Source of the DNA: Bacillota bacterium
GTDB lineage: Bacteria; Bacillota; Clostridia; Lachnospirales; Lachnospiraceae
Length of the DNA: 64,000 nt
Assembly: GCA_023437715.1 (NCBI GenBank)
Contig: JAEZFK010000060.1
Coordinates: forward strand, 34,924 to 98,923
Reading direction: 5' to 3'
The position numbers and the translations under genes are program-made. Each line of letters starts with the position of its first letter. Position 1 is the first letter of the stretch. This document shows, one piece after another, positions 32,748-41,687 of the stretch. The notes under the pieces are model-generated. The model saw only the letters and a list, made by a program, of their open reading frames with translations. It was not told the DNA's origin and made no database searches.

Positions 32748-32963
32748 CTATACCTCCTCCATGAGCTCAGAAAACACGCTGATGATTTCCTCTGCCGCAT
32801 CCTGGCTTAATACCTCAATGGCACAGCCGGCATGAATGAGAACGTAGTCTCCGATTTTTACATCTACCAGCTTTACGTTCACATCAGTCATATTGTCCAT
32901 CACATTGACCTTTGCATAATCTCCCTTTATTCCTACTACCTTGCCCGGTACTGCAACACACAT
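32748..32963 (-). CDS. hypC: Hydrogenase maturation chaperone HypC
   Basis: 71 aa: N-terminal MCVAVPGKV with the essential Cys2, then GIKGDYAKVNVMDNMTDVNVKLVDVKIGDYVLIHAGCAIEVL of the HypC/HybG barrel. AAGGAAAGG precedes ATG. It binds HypD and delivers the Fe(CN)2CO unit to the hydrogenase large subunit. Confidence 0.95.
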   Translation of the reverse strand: MCVAVPGKVVGIKGDYAKVNVMDNMTDVNVKLVDVKIGDYVLIHAGCAIEVLSQDAAEEIISVFSELMEEV

Positions 32964-32997
32964 GATATCATATCCTTTCCTTATAATTGCCTGGTTT

Positions 32998-35319
32998 TCA
33001 GGGCATAGAGGTATACCCGGAGGGTGTTTCTTTATTCCTGCCCTTTAAGTATTCTCTTCCCAGATAAATCTGTCCCAGACTGATTCCCCCATCATTGGGA
33101 GGAACCGCCCGGTTTAAATAAACCCGGAATCCTTTTTCCCTCAGCAGCCTGATTGTCCTTTCCGTAAGCAGGCCATTCTGGAATACGCCGCCGCTTAATG
33201 CAACCGCGCTGCTGCCATACCGGTCCCCCAGCCTGACGCAGACTTTAAGGACAGCCTGGGCCAGACCATAGTGAAAGCCAAGAGCCAGGGAGCCGGAGTC
33301 CTCTTTTTCTCCCAGCCTGCAGGCCTCTGCAAAAAAGAGCATAGGATCCAGCTCCAGGCTGTCTCCCTTTTCCACCAGAGGAAAGGTCAGATTTGCCGGC
33401 TTTACGTAATTCTTTTCCGCAGCCACAGCCGCTTTTTCCAGCAATCCCGCACATTCTCCCTCATACCTGTTTTCATGTGCAATATTTAAAACCGATGCTG
33501 CCCCGTCAAAGAGCCGTCCCACGCTGGAGGTTAAGATACTGTTGATCCTGTGATCCAGGGCAGCCTTTATAATGTCCTTTCTCTCATCCCGGACAAAATC
33601 GCCCAGCCCTCCGTGAAGCAGGCAGCAGGAGGCAGTTTTTCTGGCATCCCGCATGGACTGGTCTCCGCCGAGAATGGGAAAATAGCTCACATGGCCCGCC
33701 CGGATAAAATCCTTTCCCTCACAGACAAGGAATTCCCCGCCCCATATATTCCCGTCGGTCCCGTAACCGGTCCCGTCAAAGGCAACTCCGATGACCCGCT
33801 CCTCTAAACCGTGCTCAGCCATAACAGAGGAAATATGGGCGTGATGATGCTGGACCTTTAATACAGGCATTCCCATAGCCTCTGCAAAGCGGGCGGAATA
33901 ATAATTGGGATGCAGGTCGCACACCGCCAGCTCCGGCTTTACCTTTAAGAGCCTGGATAAGTCCTTATATGACCTTTCGTACTCTTCCATCACCCTATGC
34001 TCTTCCAGATCACCGAAGTACTGGGATACCACTGCATTTCCCCTCTGATACAGGCAGAAAGCAGCCTTTAAGTCCCCGCCTGCAGCAAAAACAGCGGCTT
34101 CCGGCTTTTTGCTGTCCCTGGATAAAAAGACCGGATAAGGCACATAGCCCCTGCTTCTTCTTGTCAGCTGGGGCTTTCCGTCAACGATTCTGGCTACGGA
34201 ATCATCCACAGAGCGGACGATCCTTCTTTTATTATATAAAATACCGTCTAAATAAGGGGAAGAAAGGGCCATCATTTTCCCATCCTCCCGGATGACCGGC
34301 TGGCTGGAAACATTGGCGCTGGTCATAATCAAAGGCCCCAGCTTTTCCGTCAGCATGATCTGAAGCGGCGTGTAAGGAAGAAATGCACCGCAGTACATGC
34401 TCCCCTTATTGGTTGACGGCGCCATAAGGTCCTGCCTCATATACAGCAGGACAATGGGCCTTGCCCTGGACTCTAATAGCGCCTGTTCTTCCTCTGAAAC
34501 AAGGCAGTGCTCCTTTATCTGGGAAACAGAATGGAACATGACTGCAAAGGGCTTTTCCTCCCTGCCCTTTAATTTCCGCAGCCGGTGCACGGTCTCCTCC
34601 TTAAATGGAGAGCAGACCAGATGATATCCGCCGATCCCCTTAACCGCAGCGATTCCCCCTGCCTCAATAACCTGGCAGGTTTTCTCAAAGGCTTCCTTTT
34701 CCAGCAGCTCTTCCCCGCTTTCTCCGGTATTGTCCCGGTAAATGAGGTAAGGCCCGCAGTCATTGCAGGAAATCGTCTGAGCATGAAAACGGCGGCTGTC
34801 CGGGGACGTGTATTCCATCTTACATGCGCCGCACATCTCAAAATCCCTCATGGAGGTTCTGTCCCTGTCATAGGGTAAGTCTTCCATGACCGTATACCTG
34901 GGACCGCAGGACATGCAGCTGATAAAGGGATTGCCGTACCGCCTGTCCTCCGGATCGGAAAGCTCCCTCATGCACTCCGGACACACCGGCAGATCCGGGG
35001 GAATGACAGATACTTCCTCCGCCTCTCCGCTCTTTACAATGGTAAAATCGTCAAAACTTTCACAATTAAATTCCTCCGATTCCAGTCCCGTGATTTCGTA
35101 TCTCTGCTCCTTATTTTCCTTAAGCACCGCCAGAAATTCATCCAGGACCTTCTCATTGGACTGGGCCGTAATCTCCACATAACCGCCTACATTGCGCACT
35201 GTGCCCTTTATGCCCAGCTGTCCGGCTATATGATAAACAAGGGGTCGGAATCCAACCCCTTGAACAATGCCGTAAACTCTTATTCTCTTCGTTATTACCC
35301 TATTCGTTCCATAATCCAT
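32998..35319 (-). CDS. hypF: Carbamoyltransferase HypF
   Basis: 773 aa: acylphosphatase domain (RIRVYGIVQGVGFRPLVYHIAG, about 8-95), zinc-finger pair (CPECMREL, CMSCGPRY, CGACKMEY, CNDCG), YrdC-like domain (GGIAAVKGIGGYHLVC, EKPFAVMF) and a Kae1-like C-terminal half (VQHHHAHISSVMAEHGL, GVAFDGTGYGTDGNIWGGEF). It makes carbamoyl-AMP and transfers it to HypE. ATG 35319 overlaps the 3' end of hypB by 25 nt. The final ten residues (TPSGYTSMP) are encoded by repeat R4 rather than a conserved family end. Confidence 0.95.
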   Translation of the reverse strand: MDYGTNRVITKRIRVYGIVQGVGFRPLVYHIAGQLGIKGTVRNVGGYVEITAQSNEKVLDEFLAVLKENKEQRYEITGLESEEFNCESFDDFTIVKSGEAEEVSVIPPDLPVCPECMRELSDPEDRRYGNPFISCMSCGPRYTVMEDLPYDRDRTSMRDFEMCGACKMEYTSPDSRRFHAQTISCNDCGPYLIYRDNTGESGEELLEKEAFEKTCQVIEAGGIAAVKGIGGYHLVCSPFKEETVHRLRKLKGREEKPFAVMFHSVSQIKEHCLVSEEEQALLESRARPIVLLYMRQDLMAPSTNKGSMYCGAFLPYTPLQIMLTEKLGPLIMTSANVSSQPVIREDGKMMALSSPYLDGILYNKRRIVRSVDDSVARIVDGKPQLTRRSRGYVPYPVFLSRDSKKPEAAVFAAGGDLKAAFCLYQRGNAVVSQYFGDLEEHRVMEEYERSYKDLSRLLKVKPELAVCDLHPNYYSARFAEAMGMPVLKVQHHHAHISSVMAEHGLEERVIGVAFDGTGYGTDGNIWGGEFLVCEGKDFIRAGHVSYFPILGGDQSMRDARKTASCCLLHGGLGDFVRDERKDIIKAALDHRINSILTSSVGRLFDGAASVLNIAHENRYEGECAGLLEKAAVAAEKNYVKPANLTFPLVEKGDSLELDPMLFFAEACRLGEKEDSGSLALGFHYGLAQAVLKVCVRLGDRYGSSAVALSGGVFQNGLLTERTIRLLREKGFRVYLNRAVPPNDGGISLGQIYLGREYLKGRNKETPSGYTSMP
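33009..33030. repeat. 22-nt short repeat, copy 2 (family R4)
   Basis: 20 of 22 bases match 30561-30582. This copy encodes the last residues of HypF. Confidence 0.5.
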
Positions 35320-35951
35320 GCAGCTACCTTATCATAACCTTCTTCCGTCTTGCCGGATACCTTTATCACCGGAGCCGTCTTGTTAAGCGCCCGGACCCCT
35401 TTCATGAAAAAGTCCTCATCAAAATCAACGTAAGGCAGAAGATCACATTTGTTAATTAAAATTATGTCCGCCTTTTCAAATGCAAGGGGATATTTATAGG
35501 GCTTGTCACTGCCCTCGGTCACAGTTGAAATCAGCATCTTGGCATGTTCGCCGATCATAAACTCAGCCGGGCACACCAGGTTTCCTATGTTCTCAATAAA
35601 AAGGACTCCGTCTTTCAGCTTCATCTCCTCTACCGCGTCTCCGATGAGGGGAGAATCCAAGTGGCAGGCCCCGCCCGTGTTGATCTGAATGGCCTTTACC
35701 CCCAGGGACTGAAGAGTTTTTGTGTCAAAATCCGCTTCAATATCTCCCTCAATCACATAGGAAGTGGTGGACTTAAGCCTTTTTATGATCTGTATAAGAG
35801 AAGTCGTCTTTCCTGCTCCCGGCGCTCCCATGACGTTTATGGCATAAATACCGCTCTTTGTCAATGACTCGTTGATTTCTGCGGCAACCGCGTCATTCTT
35901 TTCATACACGGACTCCATGATCTCGATTTCTTTATTCTCTGACATAATCAT
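35295..35951 (-). CDS. hypB: Hydrogenase nickel incorporation GTPase HypB
   Basis: 218 aa: G1 NVMGAPGAGKTT (P-loop), IEGDIEAD, G-motif LFIENIGNLVCPAEF, and NKCDLLPY. The Cys/His residues for the second nickel site are in the GACHLDSPL segment. There is no N-terminal His-rich stretch or CxxCGC motif, so it lacks the high-affinity Ni store of some HypBs. GAGAGG precedes ATG 35951. Confidence 0.95.
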   Translation of the reverse strand: MIMSENKEIEIMESVYEKNDAVAAEINESLTKSGIYAINVMGAPGAGKTTSLIQIIKRLKSTTSYVIEGDIEADFDTKTLQSLGVKAIQINTGGACHLDSPLIGDAVEEMKLKDGVLFIENIGNLVCPAEFMIGEHAKMLISTVTEGSDKPYKYPLAFEKADIILINKCDLLPYVDFDEDFFMKGVRALNKTAPVIKVSGKTEEGYDKVAAWIMERIG

Positions 35952-35982
35952 CTATTCCTCTCTGGCACCTGTCCATTGTAAC

Positions 35983-36321
35983 CTAAATCTCAATTGACTT
36001 GATATAAAATTCCTGTCCTTCCTTCGTAGGCCTGCCCTCTCCCCCGCAATAGGGGCATTCAAATTCAAAGGGCTTGCGGACAAACAGCTTCCCGCAGCTG
36101 CTGCAGCTAAGCTTTGGCTCCACCCGTTCGATTTGAAGCTTTGCATTCTCACAGGAGGTGCCTTCCGCAATCAGGTCAAAGTAAAGCTCTATGGAGCTGG
36201 CCACATAGCCGCAGTAATCCCCTACAACCAGGTGAATTACCTTAACCTTTTCCGCCTGATTCTTCCTGGCATACTCTCCGGCGACCTCTATGATTCGCTG
36301 GGTGATTGGGTATTCGTGCAT
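35983..36321 (-). CDS. hypA: Hydrogenase nickel metallochaperone HypA
   Basis: 112 aa: N-terminal MHEYPITQRII with the Ni-binding His2, and the zinc ribbon CSSCGKLF...CPYCGGEG (two CxxC). It overlaps the 3' end of echF by 34 nt, linking the hydrogenase structural genes to the maturation genes in a single transcript. Confidence 0.95.
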   Translation of the reverse strand: MHEYPITQRIIEVAGEYARKNQAEKVKVIHLVVGDYCGYVASSIELYFDLIAEGTSCENAKLQIERVEPKLSCSSCGKLFVRKPFEFECPYCGGEGRPTKEGQEFYIKSIEI

Positions 36322-36653
36322 TTTACAAATTCATCCCTTACATTTTCATATGCCGGAGTGGTGTACTGGTTTTCCATGGTCAGGCATTTTTTCGGACATA
36401 CCTCGCAGCAATAGCCGCACTGGATACATTTCATCCGCTCGATGCTCCACTCCGTCTTTGCCTTGTCCGTCTTGATGGCGCCTGTAGGGCACCGTCTTTC
36501 GCACATGCCGCAGAAAATACAATCCTCAATGGTTATTCCTATGCTCCCCCTGGTGCGCTGATACGTTTCTTTCTTCTTTACCGGATAAAGTACAGTGTAG
36601 GGGCCATGAAACAAATTTTTCAAAAGTGTTTTTGACATCCTCAATATAGACAT
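36288..36653 (-). CDS. echF: Ech hydrogenase subunit F (2x[4Fe-4S] ferredoxin-like)
   Basis: 121 aa from ATG 36653 (GAGGT 4 nt before). Two cluster motifs: CIFCGMCERRCPTGAI and CIQCGYCCEVCPKKCL, the NuoI/HycF-like pattern. It is the electron entry subunit from ferredoxin. The second motif has an extra Cys (GYCCEVC). The frame upstream to 36731 has no site. Confidence 0.92.
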   Translation of the reverse strand: MSILRMSKTLLKNLFHGPYTVLYPVKKKETYQRTRGSIGITIEDCIFCGMCERRCPTGAIKTDKAKTEWSIERMKCIQCGYCCEVCPKKCLTMENQYTTPAYENVRDEFVKCTNTQSPSES

Positions 36654-36752
36654 AATGACCTCAATTCCGCTGTTCTTCGCAGCAATATCATTTATGAATG
36701 AGACGGAACACGCTCTGCGGGTTTCGCTCATGATTGCGTGAATAAGGGCTGA

Positions 36753-37832
36753 TTACCGCTCGGTACAGCTGATGCAGGGATCAATGGTAAGAATCAGGAT
36801 CGGCACATCAGCAAGAGAACAGTTCTTCAAGGTTTCCAGCAGAGCCGGAATATTGGCAAAGGTAGGTGTGCGGACTCTCACTCTGTCTAAGAATTTCGTT
36901 CCGTTTGCCTTTGCATAATAAAGCACCTCTCCCCGGGGCTGTTCCAGACGGGTGAAATGCTCTCCCTTTGGATTTCCTGTCACTTTCACCTTAATATCGC
37001 CTTCCGGCATTAAATCAATGCACTGCTTCATCAGATCTATGGCCTGGAACATTTCCTTAATGCGGACTTCCGTTCTGGCAAAGCAGTCGCCTTCCTGGGC
37101 GATTGCAGGCGTAAAGCTCAGCTTGTCGTAAGCCGCGTAGCCCTGGAGCCTTAAATCAATTTCCAGGCCGCTGGCTCTGGCCATGGGGCCCACAGCGCCT
37201 AAGTCGGAAGCCTGCTGCTTTGACAGCACGCCCACTCCTCTTGTACGGAGCTTTACGGTAGCATCCTTTAAGAATACATCTGTGATCTCTTTCAATTCCT
37301 TTTCCATGGAAGTCAGGACCTTCTTGATCTTTCCAAGGGTTTCAGGGCTTACGTCCTTTCTGACGCCGCCGATATCACATACGGAAAATATAACTCTGCC
37401 TCCCGTAGTCTCCTCAAAAATATCCAGAGCCTGTTCTCTCAGCTTCCAGGACTGCATGAACAAGCTTTCAAAACCGAAAGCATCTGCCAGCAGGCCCAGC
37501 CACAGCAAGTGGCTGTGAAGACGGGAAAGCTCCGCCCACATGGTTCTTAAAAACTTTGCACGTTCCGGAATTTCCACGTTCATGATGCTTTCTATTGACA
37601 TGCAGTAGCCCATGCCGTGCATAAAGGAGCAAATCCCGCAGATGCGCTCTGCAACATAGGTATACTGCTGATAATCCTTCTTTTCCACCAGCTTTTCCAA
37701 GCCTCTGTGGACATATCCGATTCTTGGGATCGCCTCTACAACCGTCTCATCCTCAAGAACCAGGTCCAGATGTATTGGTTCCGGAAGTACCGGATGCTGA
37801 GGACCAAACGGAACAATTGTCCTGTTTCCCAT
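36753..37832 (-). CDS. echE: Ech hydrogenase large catalytic subunit (NuoD/HycE-like)
   Basis: 359 aa. N-terminal nickel motif RICGICSFMHG and C-terminal DPCISCTER provide the four Cys ligands of the [NiFe] centre. RIGYVHRGLEKLVEKKDY and HSHLLWLGLLADAFGFES are typical of group 4. The chain ends three residues after the last Cys, so there is no C-terminal peptide to be cleaved by a HycI/HybD-type protease. GGAGG precedes ATG. Confidence 0.95.
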   Translation of the reverse strand: MGNRTIVPFGPQHPVLPEPIHLDLVLEDETVVEAIPRIGYVHRGLEKLVEKKDYQQYTYVAERICGICSFMHGMGYCMSIESIMNVEIPERAKFLRTMWAELSRLHSHLLWLGLLADAFGFESLFMQSWKLREQALDIFEETTGGRVIFSVCDIGGVRKDVSPETLGKIKKVLTSMEKELKEITDVFLKDATVKLRTRGVGVLSKQQASDLGAVGPMARASGLEIDLRLQGYAAYDKLSFTPAIAQEGDCFARTEVRIKEMFQAIDLMKQCIDLMPEGDIKVKVTGNPKGEHFTRLEQPRGEVLYYAKANGTKFLDRVRVRTPTFANIPALLETLKNCSLADVPILILTIDPCISCTER

Positions 37833-37870
37833 AAAGTAGCCTCCATTCTGATGCGAAATGGCATCATTCC

Positions 37871-38206
37871 CTATTCTTTATACGGTGTTTTCACCGGTAT
37901 CCTGTACAGCTCATCCTTGAAATCCGGTGTTATGCCGGTGATCTTTACCCCAAATAATTCCTTTATCTCATTTTCATACAGAAAGGAATAAGGGTAAATG
38001 ATGCTGATGCTGGGCAGCTCTGTCTCCGTATCCGTCAGTATCCGTAAATTTAACAGCTCATATGCTTTATCAAAGGAATAGCTTAATTCCATTCCATCCT
38101 TGTTGGTACAGGTGATCGCGACCAGACGGTAGCCTTCATTTTTTAACTTCACTGTTTCCGCCAGCAAATCACTTGCGGATATCTCTTTTATTGTCTGCTC
38201 AAACAT
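37871..38206 (-). CDS. echD: Ech hydrogenase subunit D (NuoC-like)
   Basis: 111 aa from ATG 38206 (AAGGAGG 6 nt before). It has the NuoC/30-kDa family strands YRLVAITCTNKDGMELSYSFDKAYELLNLRIL and the C-terminal PSISIIYPYSFLYENEIKELFGVKITGITPDFKDELYRIP. This is a soluble structural subunit of the peripheral arm. Confidence 0.9.
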   Translation of the reverse strand: MFEQTIKEISASDLLAETVKLKNEGYRLVAITCTNKDGMELSYSFDKAYELLNLRILTDTETELPSISIIYPYSFLYENEIKELFGVKITGITPDFKDELYRIPVKTPYKE

Positions 38207-38258
38207 AATTTCCTCCTTCTGCCCATGCTCTTTGGGCACTAAGGTATGACAGCCGGTC

Positions 38259-38693
38259 CTATTTCTTTTTTACCATCTGTTTTTTCTTTTCGCCTAAAAC
38301 CGCAAGGCCCTTCACAACTCCGTCAATGATCGCCTCCGGGCGGGCCGCACATCCCGGCACATACACATCCACCGGAATTACCTTATCCACACCGCCGACC
38401 ACGTTATAGCAATCGGCAAAAATGCCTCCCGTAGCCGCGCAGATGCCGACGGCCACCACTACCTTTGGATCAGGCATCTGTTCATACAGCTGCTTTACCA
38501 CCGGTATGCTCTGCTCATTGACGCTTCCCGTAATGAGCAGAATATCCGCATGCTTGGGATTGCCTGTATTGATCATGCCGAAGCGCTCCACATCATAGAG
38601 AGGCGTAAGACATGCCAGAACCTCTATATCACAGCCATTGCAGCTTGTTCCGTCATAGTGCAGGATCCAAGGTGATTTCTTTACAACATCCAT
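38259..38693 (-). CDS. echC: Ech hydrogenase small subunit (NuoB-like)
   Basis: 144 aa: WILHYDGTSCNGCDIEVLA (two Cys), GICAATGGIF and YVPGCAARPEAI, which supply the four Cys of the proximal [4Fe-4S] cluster. GGAGG precedes ATG. It carries electrons between EchF and the NiFe site. The C-terminus is Lys-rich. Confidence 0.95.
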   Translation of the reverse strand: MDVVKKSPWILHYDGTSCNGCDIEVLACLTPLYDVERFGMINTGNPKHADILLITGSVNEQSIPVVKQLYEQMPDPKVVVAVGICAATGGIFADCYNVVGGVDKVIPVDVYVPGCAARPEAIIDGVVKGLAVLGEKKKQMVKKK

Positions 38694-38765
38694 AAATATC
38701 CTCCATACTGCCGCCGGGCGGCTTGCCTATATAGTATGACCCTCTCCCGGAAATCCCCGGGAAAT

Positions 38766-39626
38766 TTACTTGAAAAATGACAGGATAATCAGATTTACCG
38801 TGCTCACAACGCCGATCACGATCCATGCGGATTTGAGGGCATGTTCCCATTTCACTCTTGCAGTCCCGTTGTCCACGATGATTTCCAAAAGGTAAACCGC
38901 CAGGCAGGCAATCACGCCATATACACGGCTGATGGGCGCCGAGGTTGCAAAGAACAGATAAATCAGTGTCAGGGAAATGATGACCTCATACCAGTGAGTC
39001 ACCTCAATAACCGCTAAATCCTTGCCGGAATATTCCGTTGTGATTCCCTTGACGATTTCCTGATGACCGTGGTGGGACATGCTTAAGTCAAAGGGAGACT
39101 TTCTCAGCTTAAAGGTCAGGATGTATATGAGACCGATGAAAATTCCAGGCAGAAAGAGAATCGAAGGTCTGTCCACCATAACAATGTCCCTTACGAAAAA
39201 GCTTTTGTCCGCATAATACAGTCCGATACAGGTAAGCAGTACCATGGGCTCATAGCACATGATCTGTAGCAGCTCCCTTTCCGAGCCTATGGTGTTATAG
39301 GGGGAATTGGATGCATAGCCGCCCAGGACGAAAAATACGGAGCCCAGGGTCAAAGCAAATATGGCAAGGAGAATATCTCCGCCGGAAAGCAGGATCACAG
39401 TGGTAAATACGGCAAATACCATGGAAACATAGACGAAGAAACGGTGCATGGAATTCACTTCTATGGATTCCTTCTGCATCAGCTTCAACACGTCGTAAAA
39501 GGGCTGTAAAAGCGGCGGTCCCTGTCTTCCCTGAAGCCGGGCCGATATGATGCGGTCAATTCCGGTCAGCAGGCCTCCTGCAACAGGGGCAAGAATGATT
39601 ATTCCGATAATGATTACAATATTCAT
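38766..39626 (-). CDS. echB: Ech hydrogenase membrane subunit B (NuoH-like)
   Basis: 286 aa, about eight membrane helices. The NuoH signature is visible: GGLLTGIDRIISARLQGRQGPPLLQPFYDVLKLMQKE, and RKSPFDLSMSHHGHQEIVKGITTEYSGKDLAVIEVTHW. It anchors the peripheral arm and takes part in ion translocation. The start is 1 nt after the echA stop. Confidence 0.95.
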   Translation of the reverse strand: MNIVIIIGIIILAPVAGGLLTGIDRIISARLQGRQGPPLLQPFYDVLKLMQKESIEVNSMHRFFVYVSMVFAVFTTVILLSGGDILLAIFALTLGSVFFVLGGYASNSPYNTIGSERELLQIMCYEPMVLLTCIGLYYADKSFFVRDIVMVDRPSILFLPGIFIGLIYILTFKLRKSPFDLSMSHHGHQEIVKGITTEYSGKDLAVIEVTHWYEVIISLTLIYLFFATSAPISRVYGVIACLAVYLLEIIVDNGTARVKWEHALKSAWIVIGVVSTVNLIILSFFK

Positions 39627-39627
39627 A

Positions 39628-41535
39628 TTAGGCCATTCCTCCTATCAGCAGTATAACTCCGACGACCAGAATCGCGGCAGATAAAACATCACTCCAGAAA
39701 GATAATCTCTTCGGTCCAAAATAATCTTCCATGTACCAGTTGCGCAGCTCCATCTTATACTTTGCCCCGGTTGCTCCATAGAATGATTCATTATCCCCGG
39801 TGTTTTCTCCCGCCATATAAATCGGAACTTTTCTCCGCTTGTTATTTTTATAAACCGGAATAAAGCTGATGGGAAGCACGATGAGCATGCTCAGCATGAA
39901 AAGCATCAGTTTTATATCCCCGTCCCCGATAGGCGTATAGGCCTGTTTTCCAAATGTATCGGTTAAGTAAGGAATCAGCGCATACTTGGATACCATAGGG
40001 AATGTGAAGCAGGAAATAATTACCAGGACAGCCAGGATGCTGATAGGCGCCTCTTCATCCAGAGGGAATTCATTTCCATGCTGATGTTTCATATTAACCT
40101 TTGATACCAGCTTGCCCATCCACTTGGTCCAGTAAAACAGCGTTGCCGCACTTCCGTAGGCCAGGCCAATGGTAACGATAACATTGTTGGAATCAATAAA
40201 CGCCTTCATGGCAACCCATTTTGATATCAGCATTCCAAAGGGCGCAAGGAACATTCCCGCAATACCGATCATCATGTAGAGGGCCAGTTTTCTCGACATA
40301 CCCATCAGCACATCCATATTTTCCACATCCCGGTTTCCGATCTGATGCTCGGCGGAACCAACGGATATGAAAAGCAGGGATTTTGATACCGCATGGAAAA
40401 TGATGAGTAAAATTGCCGCCCACAGGGAGCCCTGTGTGCCGATGCTGGCACAGATTACGATAAGGCCTAAATTTGCCAGTGTGGAATAGGCCAGGATCTT
40501 CTTGGCATCGCTCTGGGAAATAGCCATTAAGGAGCAGGCCAGGAAAGTAACGGCTCCCACATAGGTTACAGCCTTTCCTACCGGATTAGCACCTAACAGC
40601 GGTGCAAGCCGGATGATTAAGTAGACACCCGCCTTTACCATGGTAGCTGAATGCAGCAGAGCCGAAGTAGGCGTAGGAGCAACCATGGCTCCCAGAAGCC
40701 AGGAAGAAAACGGCAGTTGTGCGGATTTGGTCAGAGCCGCTAATGCCAGTAAGAATACAGGAATCAGAATTACAGCATCCGGCTTCATGGAGGTAAACAC
40801 GGACAGCTCCAGGGTTTTATAAACCAGGCCGATGATGATGATTCCCGCCGCAAATGCAACTCCGCCTCCCAGGTTGATCACCAGGGCACGGAAAGAATTC
40901 GCTCTGGCTTCTTCGGTCTGTGTATATCCGATCAGCAGGAATGAACAAAGGGTTGTCAACTCCCAGCTAAAATACATCCATGTGAGATTATTGCTTAAAA
41001 CGATTCCGAACATTGCGGAAAGGAATAAAAACAGAACGGAGAAAAAGAAGCTTTTACGTTCCTTGTACTCCGTATGATGGTGGTGGTAAGTCTTCATATA
41101 TCCCACTGCATAAATGCAGATCAGGCTTCCGACCAGTCCAACTACCATTACCAGAATTGCTGTCAGCTTGTCAAAAACAATTGCTTTCTCCACTTCGATT
41201 CCGTGCTTTGCCTTGAACTCGAAGAGGAGGATGGCTGTGGTCTGTACAAACGAGAGAACTGAAACGGCATACTTTTTATACCGGATACCAATCGTAATTA
41301 CATACACCGCCACCGCTGTCTCCACAACTGCCATAATCAGATCAATCGCTGCTTCCCATTGGGTTGAAAAAGCAATTCCATTTCTGAAATATAAGCCTAC
41401 GACCACCAGCGTCAATACAGCGGTCGCAACAGCACTTATTCTGACAATCATGTTCCTTAGCACATCGTCTTTCACCAGGAAGATTACAAACGCTGCCAAC
41501 AATGGAAAGAAAATCAATACCGTAATCGCGCCCAT
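39628..41535 (-). CDS. echA: Ech hydrogenase membrane subunit A (NuoL/Mrp-antiporter-like)
   Basis: 635 aa with 14 or more membrane helices. Antiporter-family motifs: NNLTWMYFSWELTTLCSFLLIGYTQTEEARANSFRALVINLGGG, SAQLPFSSWLLGAMVAPTPTSALLHSATMVKAGVYLIIRLAPLL and SDAKKILAYSTLANLGLIV with the conserved Lys residues of the ion path. It probably pumps H+ or Na+ while ferredoxin is oxidised and H2 formed. First gene of the ech-hyp block. AAGGGG precedes ATG. Confidence 0.93.
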   Translation of the reverse strand: MGAITVLIFFPLLAAFVIFLVKDDVLRNMIVRISAVATAVLTLVVVGLYFRNGIAFSTQWEAAIDLIMAVVETAVAVYVITIGIRYKKYAVSVLSFVQTTAILLFEFKAKHGIEVEKAIVFDKLTAILVMVVGLVGSLICIYAVGYMKTYHHHHTEYKERKSFFFSVLFLFLSAMFGIVLSNNLTWMYFSWELTTLCSFLLIGYTQTEEARANSFRALVINLGGGVAFAAGIIIIGLVYKTLELSVFTSMKPDAVILIPVFLLALAALTKSAQLPFSSWLLGAMVAPTPTSALLHSATMVKAGVYLIIRLAPLLGANPVGKAVTYVGAVTFLACSLMAISQSDAKKILAYSTLANLGLIVICASIGTQGSLWAAILLIIFHAVSKSLLFISVGSAEHQIGNRDVENMDVLMGMSRKLALYMMIGIAGMFLAPFGMLISKWVAMKAFIDSNNVIVTIGLAYGSAATLFYWTKWMGKLVSKVNMKHQHGNEFPLDEEAPISILAVLVIISCFTFPMVSKYALIPYLTDTFGKQAYTPIGDGDIKLMLFMLSMLIVLPISFIPVYKNNKRRKVPIYMAGENTGDNESFYGATGAKYKMELRNWYMEDYFGPKRLSFWSDVLSAAILVVGVILLIGGMA

Positions 41536-41570
41536 ACTTTTATCCCCTTATTATTTTTCTTTTTTAAATC

Positions 41571-41586
41571 TGTTCTGAATAGAACA
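41571..41586. promoter_or_regulatory. Palindrome TGTTCTGAATAGAACA in the ech leader
   Basis: A 16-bp inverted repeat with 6-bp arms lies 36 bp before the echA start codon, inside the predicted transcript. It may be a DNA operator or an RNA hairpin near the ribosome binding site. Confidence 0.5.
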
Positions 41587-41599
41587 TTAAAAATCAATA

Positions 41600-41649
41600 A
41601 ATCAATAAAGCGATTAATTTTAGAGAAATGTCTCATCGCATTATTGATT
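41600..41649 (-). promoter_or_regulatory. 15-bp inverted repeat in the ech 5' leader
   Basis: AATCAATAAAGCGAT at 41600-41614 and ATCGCATTATTGATT at 41635-41649 are inverted repeats with one mismatch. In the transcript an inner GAGA/TCTC hairpin fits in the loop. It begins a few nt after the predicted start of transcription. Confidence 0.55.
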
Positions 41650-41659
41650 AATTGTGCTC

Positions 41660-41687
41660 ATTATATCACACTAAAAAAGGTTGTCAA
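41660..41687 (-). promoter_or_regulatory. Consensus sigma-A promoter of the ech-hyp operon
   Basis: On the minus strand, TTGACA (41682-41687) and TATAAT (41660-41665) are both exact consensus, with a 16-bp spacer. The leader to echA is about 115 nt. Confidence 0.85.

Noticed and set aside
41581..41612. AATCAATA direct repeats as a CRISPR or origin iteron
   Set aside because: Only two adjacent copies, inside the ech leader, with no spacers, cas genes or replication gene.
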